DNA from: Thuidium tamariscinum
Taxonomy: Eukaryota; Streptophyta; Bryopsida; Hypnales; Thuidiaceae
Assembly: GCA_947034885.2 (NCBI GenBank)
Contig: OX344758.2
Span: 12,179,067 to 12,243,066, forward strand
DNA length: 64,000 nucleotides
Reading direction: 5' to 3'
Positions 11,351 to 23,906 of this stretch are shown piece by piece. A program made the translations under genes and the position numbers. The number at the start of each line of letters is the position of its first letter. The stretch's first letter is position 1. The notes beneath the pieces are model-generated. The model worked only from the letters and a program-made list of their open reading frames with translations, made no database searches and was not told where the DNA came from.

Positions 11351-14300
11351 TCAGTCTCTTTGAGATTCAATTGATCATTTTTACAGTGATTTGTTCTGTT
11401 AGTGCGGGGGGAATTAGTGTCACTGCATAATTGGATTTCTGAGGAAATTGGAACGATTCAATAATATTCCAGTCTACTCTAATTATTTCAAATAGGATAA
11501 CTTTTGTAGATTCTGGTTACACAAAACTGATAGTATAAATCAGGTAGAGGATAGAGTCTCATGCTCCCTTTGTGATTTATACCCATGTTTCCTTCATAAA
11601 ACATGAAGGAAACTCTTGCATTATTCCATAACAAAGGGAGTAACATTTAGACTCACTCTAAAATTATTTGTGGTTGTTTTGGAAATTGATCCATATAATT
11701 TCTTTCCTAAAATGAATCACTTCTATTTATAAGAGCTAAAGGTTGATTTTGGATTTACTTATTCTTGGTTCTTTGGAAATTCATAGCTTTTGAATACCAA
11801 CGAGACTGAACAATAGGAACCTAGCTCAAACCTTTATTTGAATGATCTTGGGTGCTTTTACTATACATGTGGCAATTATTGGTGACTTTTTGAACAAATA
11901 ATTTCAACCCTAATAGATGGAATAGTCATGAAGAGGTTGCAACTTTCAAATGGAGATTATATCTAACTTTTAGAAAAAATATAAATTTGTCACTTGTAAA
12001 AAATATCACCATCATTCCGTAATGTAAGAATTATAGGTCTTTGAACAACTAATGCAAGCAATGTTATCAAATACACTCATTAAAGTTCTTGAAACTTCTT
12101 TAAAACAATTTTTTTTGTAAGGATGACATCTAAATTTTGAGTCATTTTGAACACAAATGCATTTGTAGGTTTCATTGTTGAAAGAGGTTCCTCCCTATAT
12201 CTCCAAACTTGCTAACAAAACCAACATGTCAAATGTAGGGCAAGGTTCCCTAAACTTGCTAATAAAATTGTAAGTGCCCTTCATCACAATGACATTGTCT
12301 CTAGACATTTGAGTTATTCGTAAAGTCCCCCCCCAGTTTAGTTGGAACTTTTTTAGAAACTAGTAGAATTTGGAGAGGCATCTCTAGTGGAACTATCAGA
12401 CTTTTTTGTAAGAAGCTTGCGACATACAACCTCAAAAATGGGGTCCAAATTTTTTTTAAGCAACATTTTGATGCCAAATTCAATTTCACACCCACTTTCA
12501 TTCCAATTGCATGTAACTTTCTTAATTCATCTTGCTTTTTCGCAAAATTGACCGGTTTAAACCCTGGTTGAGCCTATTTTACAAATAACTCAATTGTCCA
12601 TAAAGTTATTGTGACTCTCTTTATTCCAAAGTGAATGATACTTTCTAAAAAATCAAGGTTGTATAATCTCTTGCATTTTGGCAACCAATGGAAGATTGGC
12701 CGTCCATCAAAAAGACTATCTTAGAAGTTGATGCTAATCCAACCAAGGAAACAATAGAGGGGAATATAACCATCTAATCCTTTTCACTTCAATTAAGTTG
12801 AATAATTGCCCTAAATTCCCAGATATTGTATGTTAGCTCTTCAAACCTTGTTCATTTGCAAAAGCATTTATTTATGGAAATGATCAAATTTCTAGTTTTT
12901 AGATAACTATATGAATAACTTTCAAAAATCATCCTAACTATCACTAAAAGAAAAAGAGGTATATTGAGTATAGTCCCAGTAGTATAGTCTTTTAAATAAT
13001 GACCTATAAAGAGTTTCTTAAGTAAAATTTTAATGAAATCATTAATTTAAAATTGATTTTCATCATTTATGTGTGTGTAGAAAGCTTTAAATCATTCAAT
13101 TTTGATCAATGAATCAAAAGTTATAAGGAGTTTTGGTTTGTAGACAACTATAAATTCTTTTTTCTAAAATAAACTTTGAAGTCCTTTATTTTACTCAATT
13201 TTCAACATTTATAAAAGTAGAAGATTTAGATTGTTTATTACAACATTGAAACCGTTGGGTTTGGAATTTTTCAAATCTATAAATTAATTTTGAATTTTTT
13301 TGTATTTTGAATCATTTGCTATTTTTTTTCTACTTAACACTTTTTTTCTACTATGTTGTACAATTCTAAATAATTTGAAATTTTTTAGACAAATACCCAA
13401 CTTTGCCTCAACAATAAGTCTAATGAAGTACTACTATTTTGTACCATTTTTCATATGATTGTATCACCTTTTAAAGTATAGTTGCCTTGTTTTCCTTATT
13501 TAGGGTGAAATAAATATTTTTTGAGCATTCAAATGCTAATATCTTGCAATCTACAAGGTAGAAAACTTTGAATTTCTTTTTCACATGTTCTCAAATGAAT
13601 TAACTACAATAAAAAAAATATTTTTTCTTTAAATTTGGTATTAGTACTAGAAATGGCAATTTTTGACTATTTTTGGAGTAAACTTAGTCAAGGAATTCAT
13701 GGGATTGATTACAATACTTTGGATTATAGATTTTAATTTTGAAATATTTTACATTGAAGAATTGATTTAAGAATCTTGAAAAAAAAACCTTTTAAAAAAA
13801 ACTTGATTTTCAAATCTTGAAAAATATTCCAAAAAAAATTGATGAATTGAATATTCATAGTATGAGTAGATATATATTTTTTAATTTCTATATTTTTATC
13901 ATATTCTCGTATTCATAGCTGGATTCAATAAATCATTAATAAATTGCTCCAAATCTATAAATAATCTTTGATGCTAAATAATCAATATAAATGTTACTAT
14001 TACGTCAAGAATCAATAGTCAAATATATTTGTATTTATGGAATCTTTATCATCTTTTATCAATAATACTAATTAATGAATGCTACACACATAAAGAATGC
14101 ATTTGAACAAAATCATATACCTCATCATCTACTATTGACTTTTGCGCAAACTCATTCTTTCAAAAGCATATATACTACTGGTAGAATGACAGCTAATAGT
14201 ATTTATCTATTTGTTTTGCAACTTATTTCTCATGTGATGATAAATTCTCAAAGGACTAGATCTTTTACAAAAAGGGGTTTAATTTCCTACCTATTCAATA

Positions 14301-14535
14301 GCCTCTTCATACTTATTAATTAAATATTGAATGAACAATTCCATGTATTGAAATGTTCTATGGCACTTTTTGCTAGAGCATCCACAATTATATACATTCA
14401 AATTTTCACATAATTGTGACCTTGTGTCATGGGATAAATCTATTTTATCTATTATCATTAAATAATTGAACTATTTTATATTCCTAAAACCAAGTTTACA
14501 TGTATTCCAATTGTGTGAGTGCTTACCTTTACTAG
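11350..14535. other. AT-rich intergenic DNA
   Basis: No coding or RNA gene is supported. Apart from the single CACTA-type arm at 12942, I see only AT-rich sequence that may be old transposon debris. Confidence 0.5.
12942..13025. mobile_element. Single-arm relative of the 3441 hairpin MITE
   Basis: The sequence begins CACTAAAAG and follows the left arm of the 3441-3655 element (GAGTATAGTCC, then TTTAAATAATGACCT) for about 80 bp. No opposing arm follows. It is either a truncated copy or a remnant with only one arm. Confidence 0.5.
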
Positions 14536-14861
14536 CATTAGGAGAGATTTAGGAGCATTGGAAGCCTGTGAGTTATTTTGAGTTCCCAAACTGTAGGAAT
14601 GTAAAACATCAATAGTTTGACATGGCCAAGAGAGTGCCACATCAAAAAATTTGAAATAAAAAAAAAAAATTTGAATTTTTTTTATTGAGTTTTAGGTTTC
14701 TTAACACTTTTTATAATTTCTAGAAAAAAAATGTAATTGTTTTTTCAAAAATCCAAAAAATTCAGCCAATAGGGCTGATTTGCAGTTTTTGGATAGCACA
14801 AGGAACAGACTGGGGAATAGCCCTAAAGTAGTCTTTCGTTGCCTTCAATTCCCCTCTAATG
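14536..14861. mobile_element. MITE of the CATWAGAGG family, copy A
   Basis: The ends are CATTAGGAG and CCTCTAATG. The right part carries the family core (AGCCAATAGGGCTGATTTGCAG, then a GGAACA and CCCTAAA stretch) also seen at 15063-15328 and 50983-51343. It is non-coding. ACTA occurs next to both ends but not at an identical offset, so the target duplication is unresolved. Confidence 0.6.
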
Positions 14862-15062
14862 ACTATTTGAATGTCTTTGGTTTTTGTTCCATTCCAATAT
14901 CATTGATGAGTAGGATTTCATTTTCTAGGTCTTGTATTTTCTGTTAATATCACATAATTGGAGAAGATTTAGGAGAATTAGAAGGTAGATGGAATACAAC
15001 AATAGTCTATTGAAACGTAGTTGTATGATGCTTGTAGTTCATAGTAATTTAAAGTCTTTTGT

Positions 15063-15328
15063 CATAAGAGGTTTTCTTACCATGTTGGGAGACTACGAGT
15101 TTCTAGATTGTAGGAACTCTCTGGAAACTGTCCCAGTAGTTGATCTAATGTAGCACAGAGACTGCCACATCAGATAATAATATTTTATTAAATTAAAAAA
15201 AAATTGATATTATTTTTTAAATTTTTTATTATTTTAAATTTTTTAAAATTCTAACCAATAGTGGCTGGTTTACAGAATGAGGAACAAGGCTGAAACAGTC
15301 CCTCAATACCACGAAAAAACCTCTTATG
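15063..15328. mobile_element. MITE of the CATWAGAGG family, copy B
   Basis: The ends are CATAAGAGGTTTT and AAAACCTCTTATG, about 266 bp apart. The core contains CCAATAGTGGCTGG and GAAACAGTCC, as in the other copies. It lies about 200 bp from copy A and has no ORF. Confidence 0.6.
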
Positions 15329-15738
15329 ATTTGTTGATTCTAGATTTCTGTTGATTTGTAAATGGCCTTGCACTAATCATACTTTACTCTACATTTTAGT
15401 TAATAGAGATCCAAAATGGGATAGGGAGTTCAATTAGTAATTTGAAGATACCAATAATCGCCTAGGCGTTGAAGTCCACAACAAAGATTCTAGCATGAAC
15501 ATGGTACTTTGGACATAGTTTGATTCATAATTAGGGGGCTACTAGCAAGAGGTTCAAGTACATTGACAAGCTCTATTGTCAAGAATATGAATAAGTTGTA
15601 CAATTCATGATAGTTTTTTTTACTAAAAGGTTATTCATTTTTTGCTTATACTGTGATGCTTAATCATTTAATTTTCATGTATGAAAGAATCTTTGTGCTA
15701 TGTGGATGTTCTTAGGAATGATGTCATGAAAAACAAAT

Positions 15739-15971
15739 CACTAGAAGAAAAACGCAAAAATCCCTATTTATTTCAACAAAAATCATCAACAAGATTGTGT
15801 TGAGACTGCGTTGCTGAAAATGTAGAAAAACGCTGAAAACGTAGAAAAAACGCAAAAAAAACCAGAAAACACATTTTTTTTTCTTGCATTTTTTCTGCGT
15901 TTTCAACAACACAGTCTCAACACAATCTTGCTGATGTTTTTTGTTGAAATAAATAGGGATTTCTTCTAGTG
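15739..15971. mobile_element. CACTA-type hairpin MITE, TSD AAT
   Basis: The ends are CACTAGAAGAAA and TTTCTTCTAGTG. Arms of nearly 90 bp are complementary (for example GATTGTGTTGAGACTG against CAGTCTCAACACAATC), with a central A-rich loop. AAT is duplicated at 15736-15738 and 15972-15974. The open frame on the minus strand across it arises from the repeat sequence and is not a gene. Confidence 0.85.
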
Positions 15972-15974
15972 AAT

Positions 15975-16752
15975 AGATCAATAAGTTGTTTCAGCTCATT
16001 GATTTGGGTCTGTTATAGAAAGATTCAAATGGAATTGAGTTGAAGGATTGTTTAGATTGTTACCAAATAGTACTAATAATCCTATCACTCATAGATTTAG
16101 TTGTATGTGTTGATCCAACTACATGTTGAAAGCATTACTAGCTAGGGTGCTATGGTTGTATGAAGGTTGTACTCTATATTGATTTGGTTGGTGAGTTTTC
16201 CTAGTGGATAAATAAAAAATTCATGTATCATTTCAATCCTTATATCAATGTACAATTGAGTTTTAATCTTGCAATATTGAGTGCATGCTCTCTTTTGGTA
16301 AATGCTAATGAAGACTTGACTTTTTTGAAGTGAGTAGGGTTTGGGTGGATGAAGGTTCAGTTTTCTAGGAATCAGATATGCGGAGGTGCACAACAAATTG
16401 ACCCAATTAGTTCCTTTAGCTTGTGTTAAGCATTAAATTGTCTAAATTATTGTCTAAATGACTATCTAAATTATTTGATTGTTTGAAGGTCAAAATAGTT
16501 CTAGATTTTCTTTTGGTGCGTTTTCTTAGAGGAGAAGTATGTAAAATATGAATTTTTAAAGAGCTGAGAATAGAATAATTCCAAAACATTCTTAACTTAG
16601 AAATTACTTGAATGAAACTTAACTGTCAATGACCACTAATTTCAAGCCTAGCAGTCTACCATTCTATTTGTTGCAATTTTGCAACTAAGTAGGAAACAAA
16701 ATTAGTTTTAATTTTATTCAATATGTGAATTTGTAGATGATTCTTGATGTCC
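15975..16752. other. Intergenic DNA between two CACTA-type elements
   Basis: Nothing is recognised in this interval. Its open frames are short and AT-rich. Confidence 0.5.
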
Positions 16753-17245
16753 CACCACTAGTAGAAAGCCCTGTTTTTTTAGACAAAGGCGTGAACATGC
16801 ATTATGTTGAATGAAACATCACACACGTCCACTGTGCATGTCTAGAGAAATCCGTCAAGTTTGACAAGCTAAAAACATAAGAAATTCTAGAAAAACATGC
16901 CCTGTTTTTAGAGCAACATCATAGAAAACATGGACAAAGAAGTTGTCAAAAGTGTGCCATTTGGCAACCACGTAAGCGCCACGCAAGCAAATAGTGCCAC
17001 ATGGGATTTGGGGGCACCTCACAAAAATTTTGAGAAAATTTTGAGAAAATTTTAATATTGTTTTTAGCAATGTCAACTGAGACATCTAGAAAAATTTCAA
17101 CTTTGTTTTCAGCAACATTAACTTAGACACCTAGAAATTTTCTAAAACATCAATTGGTACATCCCACGGAGCAGGCAAGATTGGTGCAAATTAATTAAAT
17201 AATAATAATAAATTTTCATTATCAATAAATCAATTAATTATGATT

Positions 17246-17400
17246 TAGTTCATTATTAATTAATTATTCAATTCATTATTAATTAATAATTATTTAGTTC
17301 ATTATTAGTTAATTAATTAATTATTCAATTCATTATTAATTAATAATTATTTAGTTCATTATTAGTTAATTAATTAATTATTCAATTCATTATAAACTAA
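17246..17400. repeat. 57-bp AT-rich tandem repeat
   Basis: About three units built on TTCATTATTAGTTAATTAAT follow each other inside the CACTA element. The first unit is slightly shorter than the others. Confidence 0.75.
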
Positions 17401-18659
17401 TTAATTATTAACTAATTAGTTTATTATTTACTTGTAAGAATGAAGATGAAAAAGGTCATATTTATATCTATGGTCTACCCTTGTGGAGACAAAAGATATG
17501 GGATAACTGGAATGAACTCAATGAAGAAACTTAACCATTGTAAATGTTAGATATTGTTATAGACATTGTTTCAAATGTTGTTTTAGATGTTGTTGCAAGC
17601 ATATGGATGTTGTATTTAACATATGGGTGTTTTTTCAAACAATCTACTTTGAATACAGTTCTTGTTTAACCCTTTAAAGACCAATTGAAGTTGTGTTGTT
17701 TCAGCAACATAGTGATTTTAGGTAGCTCACTATAAATAGATTTTTCTTTTTTTTTTCTTTGAAATTTTCAGGCTATATGAAAACAAGGTTTCTTCTTAAT
17801 GCCTAGCACTTTTCAAAAACTTTGACTATACGGTTAAAAAATTCTTATATGATATGTAACTTTTTTTTAATCAAGCAATTTGGGCAAATAAACAAAAATC
17901 ACTTTTTTCATAAACAAAATTGGGAATTGTTTTTTCAAATTTATACACAAGAGGAAATCTTTGAATCATTCTGTTTTGATCAATGAGATGGAAGTTATGA
18001 GTTTTAGTTTGGGTAGTTATAGATTTTCTACTTTAAAATAAACTTTGAAGTTCTTTATTTAACTCAAGTTTTCAATTTATCTTGAAAAAAATTTATTTCT
18101 TAGAATTAGATTTTTTATTAAAACAATAAAACCATTGGAATTGATTTTTTAAAATTCCATAACTAAATTCTTAACAATGTATTATTTTGAATTGTTCTCT
18201 ACTTCTTTTTATTTACTATTTTTTCCTATATGTTGTACAATTCCATTTGAATGATCTTAAAATTTTCAAGCATGTAGATAGCTTGCCTTTAAAAATGAAT
18301 CCAAAAAAGCATCAATAACATGGAGAATTTTTCTTACAAATGTGACCTTGGAAAGCATAGCTTCCTTGTTTTTTGGAGGGTCAAAAAAGAATTTTTATCA
18401 ATTCAAATGCTAATATCTTGCAATCTAAATAGTGGAATATTTTGAATTTTTTTCCCCACATCTTCTCAAATCAACACACAACAAGATTGTATAGTTATAT
18501 ATTTCTAAAAATATTTTTTTTCTAAAATGTGGTATTTGTACTAAGAATGGCTAATTTTAGAGAGGTTTTGGCAAAAATATAGTCAAGAAATTTCAGGGGT
18601 TAATACATCCCATATGAGTTATTGCACAATGGGGTCCCAATGTAAATGGTGTTTTGGGA

Positions 18660-19190
18660 TCTGCAGTGAAAATAATTTCAGCTTTGTCAACTTTGATAGC
18701 CTTTCAAAGATCCGAGACCTCAAAAATTGATATTTTCCTATGAATTTTTTTACAACATCATTTGTAAGTGAAAAACATGCATGTCAAATTTCAATGCCAA
18801 AAGATTTACAAAAAAAAATATTCAAAATCTACCAACATATGTAGCGGTGAAAAACATTTTACTACTTCCAACTTTGATACCCTCCCAAGGATTGAGATTT
18901 TTTTTTAGCCATGAAATTTTTGGCATGAAATAAAATATATGTTTTTAATACGTGTGAAAAATTTCAAGGTCAAAAGATTAATTAAAAAAAAAATCTTTGA
19001 AATCTCCCAACATGCATAGTTTTGAGAAAATTTTAACAATTGCCAACTTTGACACCCTTCCAAGGGCTTAAAAATTGGTTTTTTACCATGAACTTTTATT
19101 TTGTGAATTTAGCTTTATGTGGATAATACGTATTCTAAATTTCAAGTTTAAAAGATTAATTTACATCTACAATCTTAAGAACCTCATGAT
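18660..19190. repeat. Diverged triple repeat inside CACTA element
   Basis: Three units of about 170-180 bp share the order GTGAAAA, AACTTTGAYACCCTTCCAAGG, CATGAATTTTT and AAATTTCAAGGTCAAAAGATT. They differ at many positions, so the repeat is old. Confidence 0.6.
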
Positions 19191-19811
19191 GAAACATTAA
19201 AATCTTTCAATCCATACGTGGTACCGTTGTGTTTTCTTCTCCTAAGTAATATCTAACATCTCATTGCTTAGTTTGTATGGATACATAAATAAAAAATTTA
19301 ATGTAGCCTATTATAAAGTGAAGTTGTTGTACACTTAAGAAGCAATACCTAGAAGCTTAAAAAGGCTTCAGCCCAAAAACTGTTCAAGTAGGTCAGAAAT
19401 AGGGAATAATTTTGAAATTTTACCTGATGTACCCATCCATGTTATTTCAGAAAAAGAAAATGCATAAGAACTGCCCCTCTATAGTGTTTGGAAGCTTGGT
19501 CAGCATTTTATCCCCCCTCCCTAGGTGCTTTTTTGAACTTACTTGTAGTAGAGGCAGCCTTGCTGCTGACGTGGCGGTGACATGTTCAAAAGTGCGTTAA
19601 AGAAAATGCAACTATGTTTTAGCATGTGTTGTCTGCAACATGAATGTTGCACAGAACAGAAACGCATTTTTCTAATGACATGCAGCCGTTCAAGAAAACA
19701 TCGAATTGAATTATTTTTCTGAGCCCAATATCCCATCTTCCACATTATGTCTTCAGAAACTGCCTTGTTTTCTTCAAACATCCAAAAAAACAGGGCTTTC
19801 TACTAGTGCAC

Positions 19812-22074
19812 ATGTCTTGTTAGCAATATGTAGAGTGAAAAATAAAAATTTCAAAATTTTGAGGTCAAATTTCAATCAATAAGATTTCAATGAAAAAAAT
19901 CCTAATGTCATGAAACTTGTAACATGAGATTCTAATCAAGATTTACATTTTTCCTATTAAAAAAATGAAGCATTTTGACTTTTCACATAATGTTTTTTTT
20001 CATAGAAACTTCATTAAAATAATAATAGGTATAAAAAAAAGTTCATTTTAAGTGAAATTGCACATGAAGGTAGATTCCCTTGTGTATAACAATATGTCTA
20101 AATTTTACTTCATAATTTTAATTTTTCAATTTATGAGAGCATTTTACATAGTGGTTGTCAACTTTTGTGAGTCATTATGTATTGCCAAAAATATGCAATT
20201 TGGACATTTAGGGGCTAACAATTCTTTAATAAAATAAATCCTACCAAATATCATCAATATTTAACAAGTCTAACAATTTCTTCTATTTCTTCGTTGGAAA
20301 ATTTGTTTGCAATTTTTCCTTGAGCTTTTTTTATTAAAAAAAAGATGCTCCCTTTCTTTTCAAAGACTCTAATGTTAATTCTCCTTTGTTCATAGACATA
20401 AATACAATCTTGACCTTTGATACTTTTTCAAATTGATAATAAGAACAATCATTCAATTGAGAAATATTATTGCAATAAAAACCCACTTTAATGTCACAAC
20501 CTAGGAGCTCAAAACATATGCCATAATATGGAGTATTGTGACATTGAAATAATATAATAATGTACAAAATAGATGAAATATAAAACTATATGGTTCAAAG
20601 AGTCGTGAAGGTGATTCAAGATCCTTTCTACAATTGCTTAGCTTCTTTTATTACATTTTCACATTTGTTATTAGACATAATAAACAAGGTATGAGGTTAC
20701 TATAGCACCCCCTAAAAGTCTATGGGAGGAAGATGGATGTTGATTTTCAACCTCTTTGGCAAAATAGATGATAGCATGAAAAATATCTAAACATCATATC
20801 TTCATTTTTGCAAGCTTTTCTATTCTTTCCATCCTTACATAAACTTATTCAAAAGTTTGCTCAATAATCATGAAGCATCAAACTTTGCTCAATAATCATT
20901 GAAAAATGGACAAAAATTACTTGAATAAATACTTGAAAAAAAATTACTTCAATGAGTACTTAAACAAAAATGACTTGAACAAAAATTAGAGCTTGAAAAA
21001 AATAGAACTATAAATTTGTATCATTGAAGACACATCCAAGAGCTCTTTGATTAGATACAAACATTAGATGTTTTCACATGACATGAAAAGCCATTTCAAG
21101 GTTCATCACCTTGCTCTAAATCAATGGACTACTATCATGATATATATATTTTTAAATTAAAAGATTAAAAGATTCTTTTTTTCAAAAAACTATATAAAAC
21201 TAATCAAATAATAATATCTTCCATGGCATTCTCCAAACCATGTTAGATGTTAAATGTGTTGCAGAGTTCTCAAGTTCCCCATTGTTTAGCTGAATTTGTA
21301 GCCTTGTTTACTTCCTAGAATTTCATCTTGTAGAACTATAGATTTAGATAGTAAACATTTACTTCAAAATCAAATTAAAGACAATAATTGCATAGAGGTC
21401 TTGGTAGATCAAGGTTACCAAAACAATATTTGGACTTTTAACTTGCTTTTGAAGTAATTGTCCAATGTCTAAATCTGAGCTTTTATATACCTAAATAATA
21501 CTTTTGGATGTATTTTTAATGATACAAAATTTGCTTCAACAATACAAACTAAGAAATTCTTTAGTCCATCCAACACATCAACCTTCCAAATGTATTTCTA
21601 ACTCTTGACTTATGTACAATTAGGATTTGAAAACACTAGAAATGGAAGTACGTAAAAAAGTACTTCAAATAGATACAATAAAATTTAAATTTAGACATCA
21701 AGCAATCACCTCAAAAGCTAATTGAAAGACAAAAATTATAGAGATGTTGGAAAGTTATGGTTACCAAAGCAAAATTTAGCCCTCGACAGTCTAAATGTAA
21801 ACTATAAAGTATCCATGACCTATTTTTGCTATGGTAAGTGTGGTTTGCCAAGACTTCTATAATTTTTGTCTTTCAACTAGCTTTTGAAATGGTTAATCTT
21901 CATTGTCCAATGTCTAAATTTGTCTTCTCTTGTACGTACTCAAATTCCTTCCAGATGTGTTTCCAATGATAAAATATTCTATTTCTAATTATATACCATT
22001 CAAAAGTTAGAAACAATGAATTTGAAGGGCCAATATACCGGTTCAACTGAAGACGCTCTAGCAGCCTGCGGTCA
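19812..22074. other. AT-rich intergenic DNA with imperfect inverted repeats
   Basis: No gene is seen. Around 21380-21960, pieces such as CTTTTGAARTRATTG and TCCAATGTCTAAAT recur in direct and inverted orientation. This suggests a decayed foldback element whose ends I could not define. Confidence 0.4.
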
Positions 22075-22079
22075 TAAAC

Positions 22080-22142
22080 TCTAAAACCCTAAAACCCTAA
22101 CTCTAAAAAAGAACATTAAACCCTAGCCCTAAACCCTAACCC
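22080..22142 (+). promoter_or_regulatory. Telo-box cluster (AAACCCTAA)
   Basis: AAACCCTAA occurs at 22092-22100 and 22131-22139, with several ACCCTA variants between. In plants telo boxes mark promoters of ribosomal-protein, translation and snoRNA genes. The cluster sits at the start of the GC-rich unit that carries three snoRNA copies, which supports a promoter or leader role. Confidence 0.65.
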
Positions 22143-23647
22143 TTCAAGACCTCGTTAAGACAAGTTTATCGTCCCGTGGTGTCGTGCACAATGCTGATGG
22201 CCTCTCTTCATTCACCCCATCGCGATATTTGCGATGTTTGGCTTCATCCGTGGATCGGTTTGCTCATTTTTTTGCAATTCGGCTGAATTGCAAAAGGAAG
22301 ACCTGAGTCTGGAGTTCATAGAAAGTCTGGTGCCCGATTCGAGATGAGCGCGAACACGAATGGAGCTTTCGAGCTCTTGATGCGGACTATGAAACGAATA
22401 CGTTGCCTTTGTGGTTACAGACAAGTCTGGTAAGATTCGTTTTTCTCTTCTCTGAGGTTCTCATGGCTTGATTTGTTCAGATGCGCAGTTCTACGTTGGT
22501 TGCTTACGGAGAATAGAGTACATTGCTCGTTTCGATTTGTATTCGGCTGAGTGTCTATTGAGAATGCAGGTTGCATAGGTTGCACAGGCTGCGAGTATAG
22601 GAACGAGAGTAACATTCCCGTGCTGGCTTTTCGAAAGGGCAAGAGCGCTCCAGAGGGAGTCTCCCGTACCGAGATGTGGAGAATCTGAGGTGATTTTCGC
22701 TTTTGTTTCCTATTTTGTGCTAGTAATGGTATGTTTAGGGTTTAGTCTTCCTTATGGTATCTGGAGGGAGGAAGCATGTAGTTTTCTGGTTTTGTTCGAT
22801 GCTTTGAAGACCCCCCGCTGACGAATATCCTGACCCTGATTTTGAAAATCTTTATTAATCACAAATCCTGTTGTGCCTTGCGAGTTTGTGATAAGTCTCG
22901 AATGGATGCTAAGCTGTGCAGGTTATCCCACCTAGGTTGTAGTCTGAAGTTTAATAAAGAGGGTTTCACAGGTCTCGATCTCCTTGATCTTTTTAAAAAA
23001 AAAAATACTCTAGGGCCTCTATACTTCGATAGAACTTCGTTGCCTTCAATTCAGTACCCTATAGGTCGCCAGGTCCTCTGTACTACTGTTCCCCTGTAGT
23101 CTTTTTGGAAATTGCTGTCCACCGGTGGAAATAGTGGTTTACCATTCAATCATACTTGTGCTAATTTCTGAGCAGGTAACATTTGTACTGAAGAGAGTAT
23201 TACATTAATCTGAAATGCAGGGGATTCCGGAAGCAGTGTTCACGCAACTGTCATCCGTTCAAGTGCTCGGTGAGTTATCAAGAGTTACCTACTCTTTTAT
23301 CTAGGTTGAGTTCTAGCTCTTATGATATTTCAATGCTGTATGATGCCTCTATTTTTTGCTTCGTAGCCTCTTGAATTTCTTTCCACTGCCAGGATACAAG
23401 CCTAACTGCACAGTGCTCTGTGTTGGCCTGGCCTGGGAGTGGGGAGGATCTGCTTTCTCGCTATACGGCTGGGTTGCACTGCTTTCGTTTCCGTTGATAG
23501 CGTTTATTGATGTCTGCAGTCGGCATGGCTTGGTGTGTGCCTCTGTGAGTGATGCCGTTCCACAATATCAACCCTAATTGACTAGTGTGAAACCAATAAC
23601 TTTTTACTGTCGTGAGATCGTGAGAGAGCCGTTATGTCCCTTGCATG

Positions 23648-23719
23648 TGCGGCACTGATGTTCGATATCACAGTTTGTCTGATCATAAATGAAGACGACT
23701 TTTATTTCTCTGAGCCGAC
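23648..23719 (+). ncRNA. C/D-box snoRNA, copy 1
   Basis: The C box UGAUGUU is at 23656-23662 and the D box CUGA at 23710-23713. Flanking CGGC and GCCG form the terminal stem. An internal D' CUGA follows ATCACAGTTTGT, and AUGAAGA downstream serves as C'. The segment GATATCACAGTTTGTCTGAT is identical or nearly so in three tandem copies, while the stretch before D varies. Conservation therefore points to D' as the functional guide. Its role would be 2'-O-methylation of rRNA or another RNA in the nucleolus. I could not identify the target. Confidence 0.85.
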
Positions 23720-23790
23720 AACATTTGGACATAAGTCACATGTCCATTTACTGATAGGAGTGATAGGTCTGAGAGTCTGACCTTGGTGCG

Positions 23791-23860
23791 TGTGGCAGTG
23801 ATTGTGAATATCACAGTTTGTCTGATCATAAATGACGACAATTTATTTTCTGAGCCCACA
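23791..23860 (+). ncRNA. C/D-box snoRNA, copy 2
   Basis: This is the second tandem paralogue. It has C box UGAUUGU at 23799, the same guide before D', C' AUGACGA, D box CUGA at 23850-23853, and a terminal stem TGTGG with CCACA. The C box departs from the consensus (UGAUUG instead of UGAUGA), which may weaken protein binding. The D-side guide differs from copies 1 and 3. Confidence 0.8.
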
Positions 23861-23906
23861 TCATCGGACATTTCTAGCAGCTGATATCTTAAATCTGAGT
23901 AACTTA

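Larger units (their letters stand above)
16756..19808. mobile_element. Non-autonomous CACTA (En/Spm) element, TSD CAC
   Basis: The element starts CACTAGTAGAAAGCCCTG and ends CAGGGCTTTCTACTAGTG, so the terminal inverted repeats match for at least 18 bp and continue into a T/A run. CAC is duplicated at 16753-16755 and 19809-19811. These are the defining features of the CACTA superfamily. In 3053 bp there is no transposase or TNP-like open frame, so movement would need a helper. The interior holds a 57-bp tandem AT repeat (17246-17400) and a diverged triple repeat (about 18660-19190). Confidence 0.9.

Noticed and set aside
15724-15981. An 85-codon minus-strand frame
   Set aside because: It coincides with a hairpin MITE and owes its openness to the repeat.
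17221-17410. A possible CRISPR-like array of regular repeats
   Set aside because: The units are contiguous AT-rich tandem repeats without spacers, inside a CACTA transposon in a eukaryotic genome.
22080-22142. Telomere-like CCCTAAA repeats as an interstitial telomere
   Set aside because: The array is short and irregular and sits at the start of a GC-rich unit with snoRNAs, so telo-box promoter elements explain it better.
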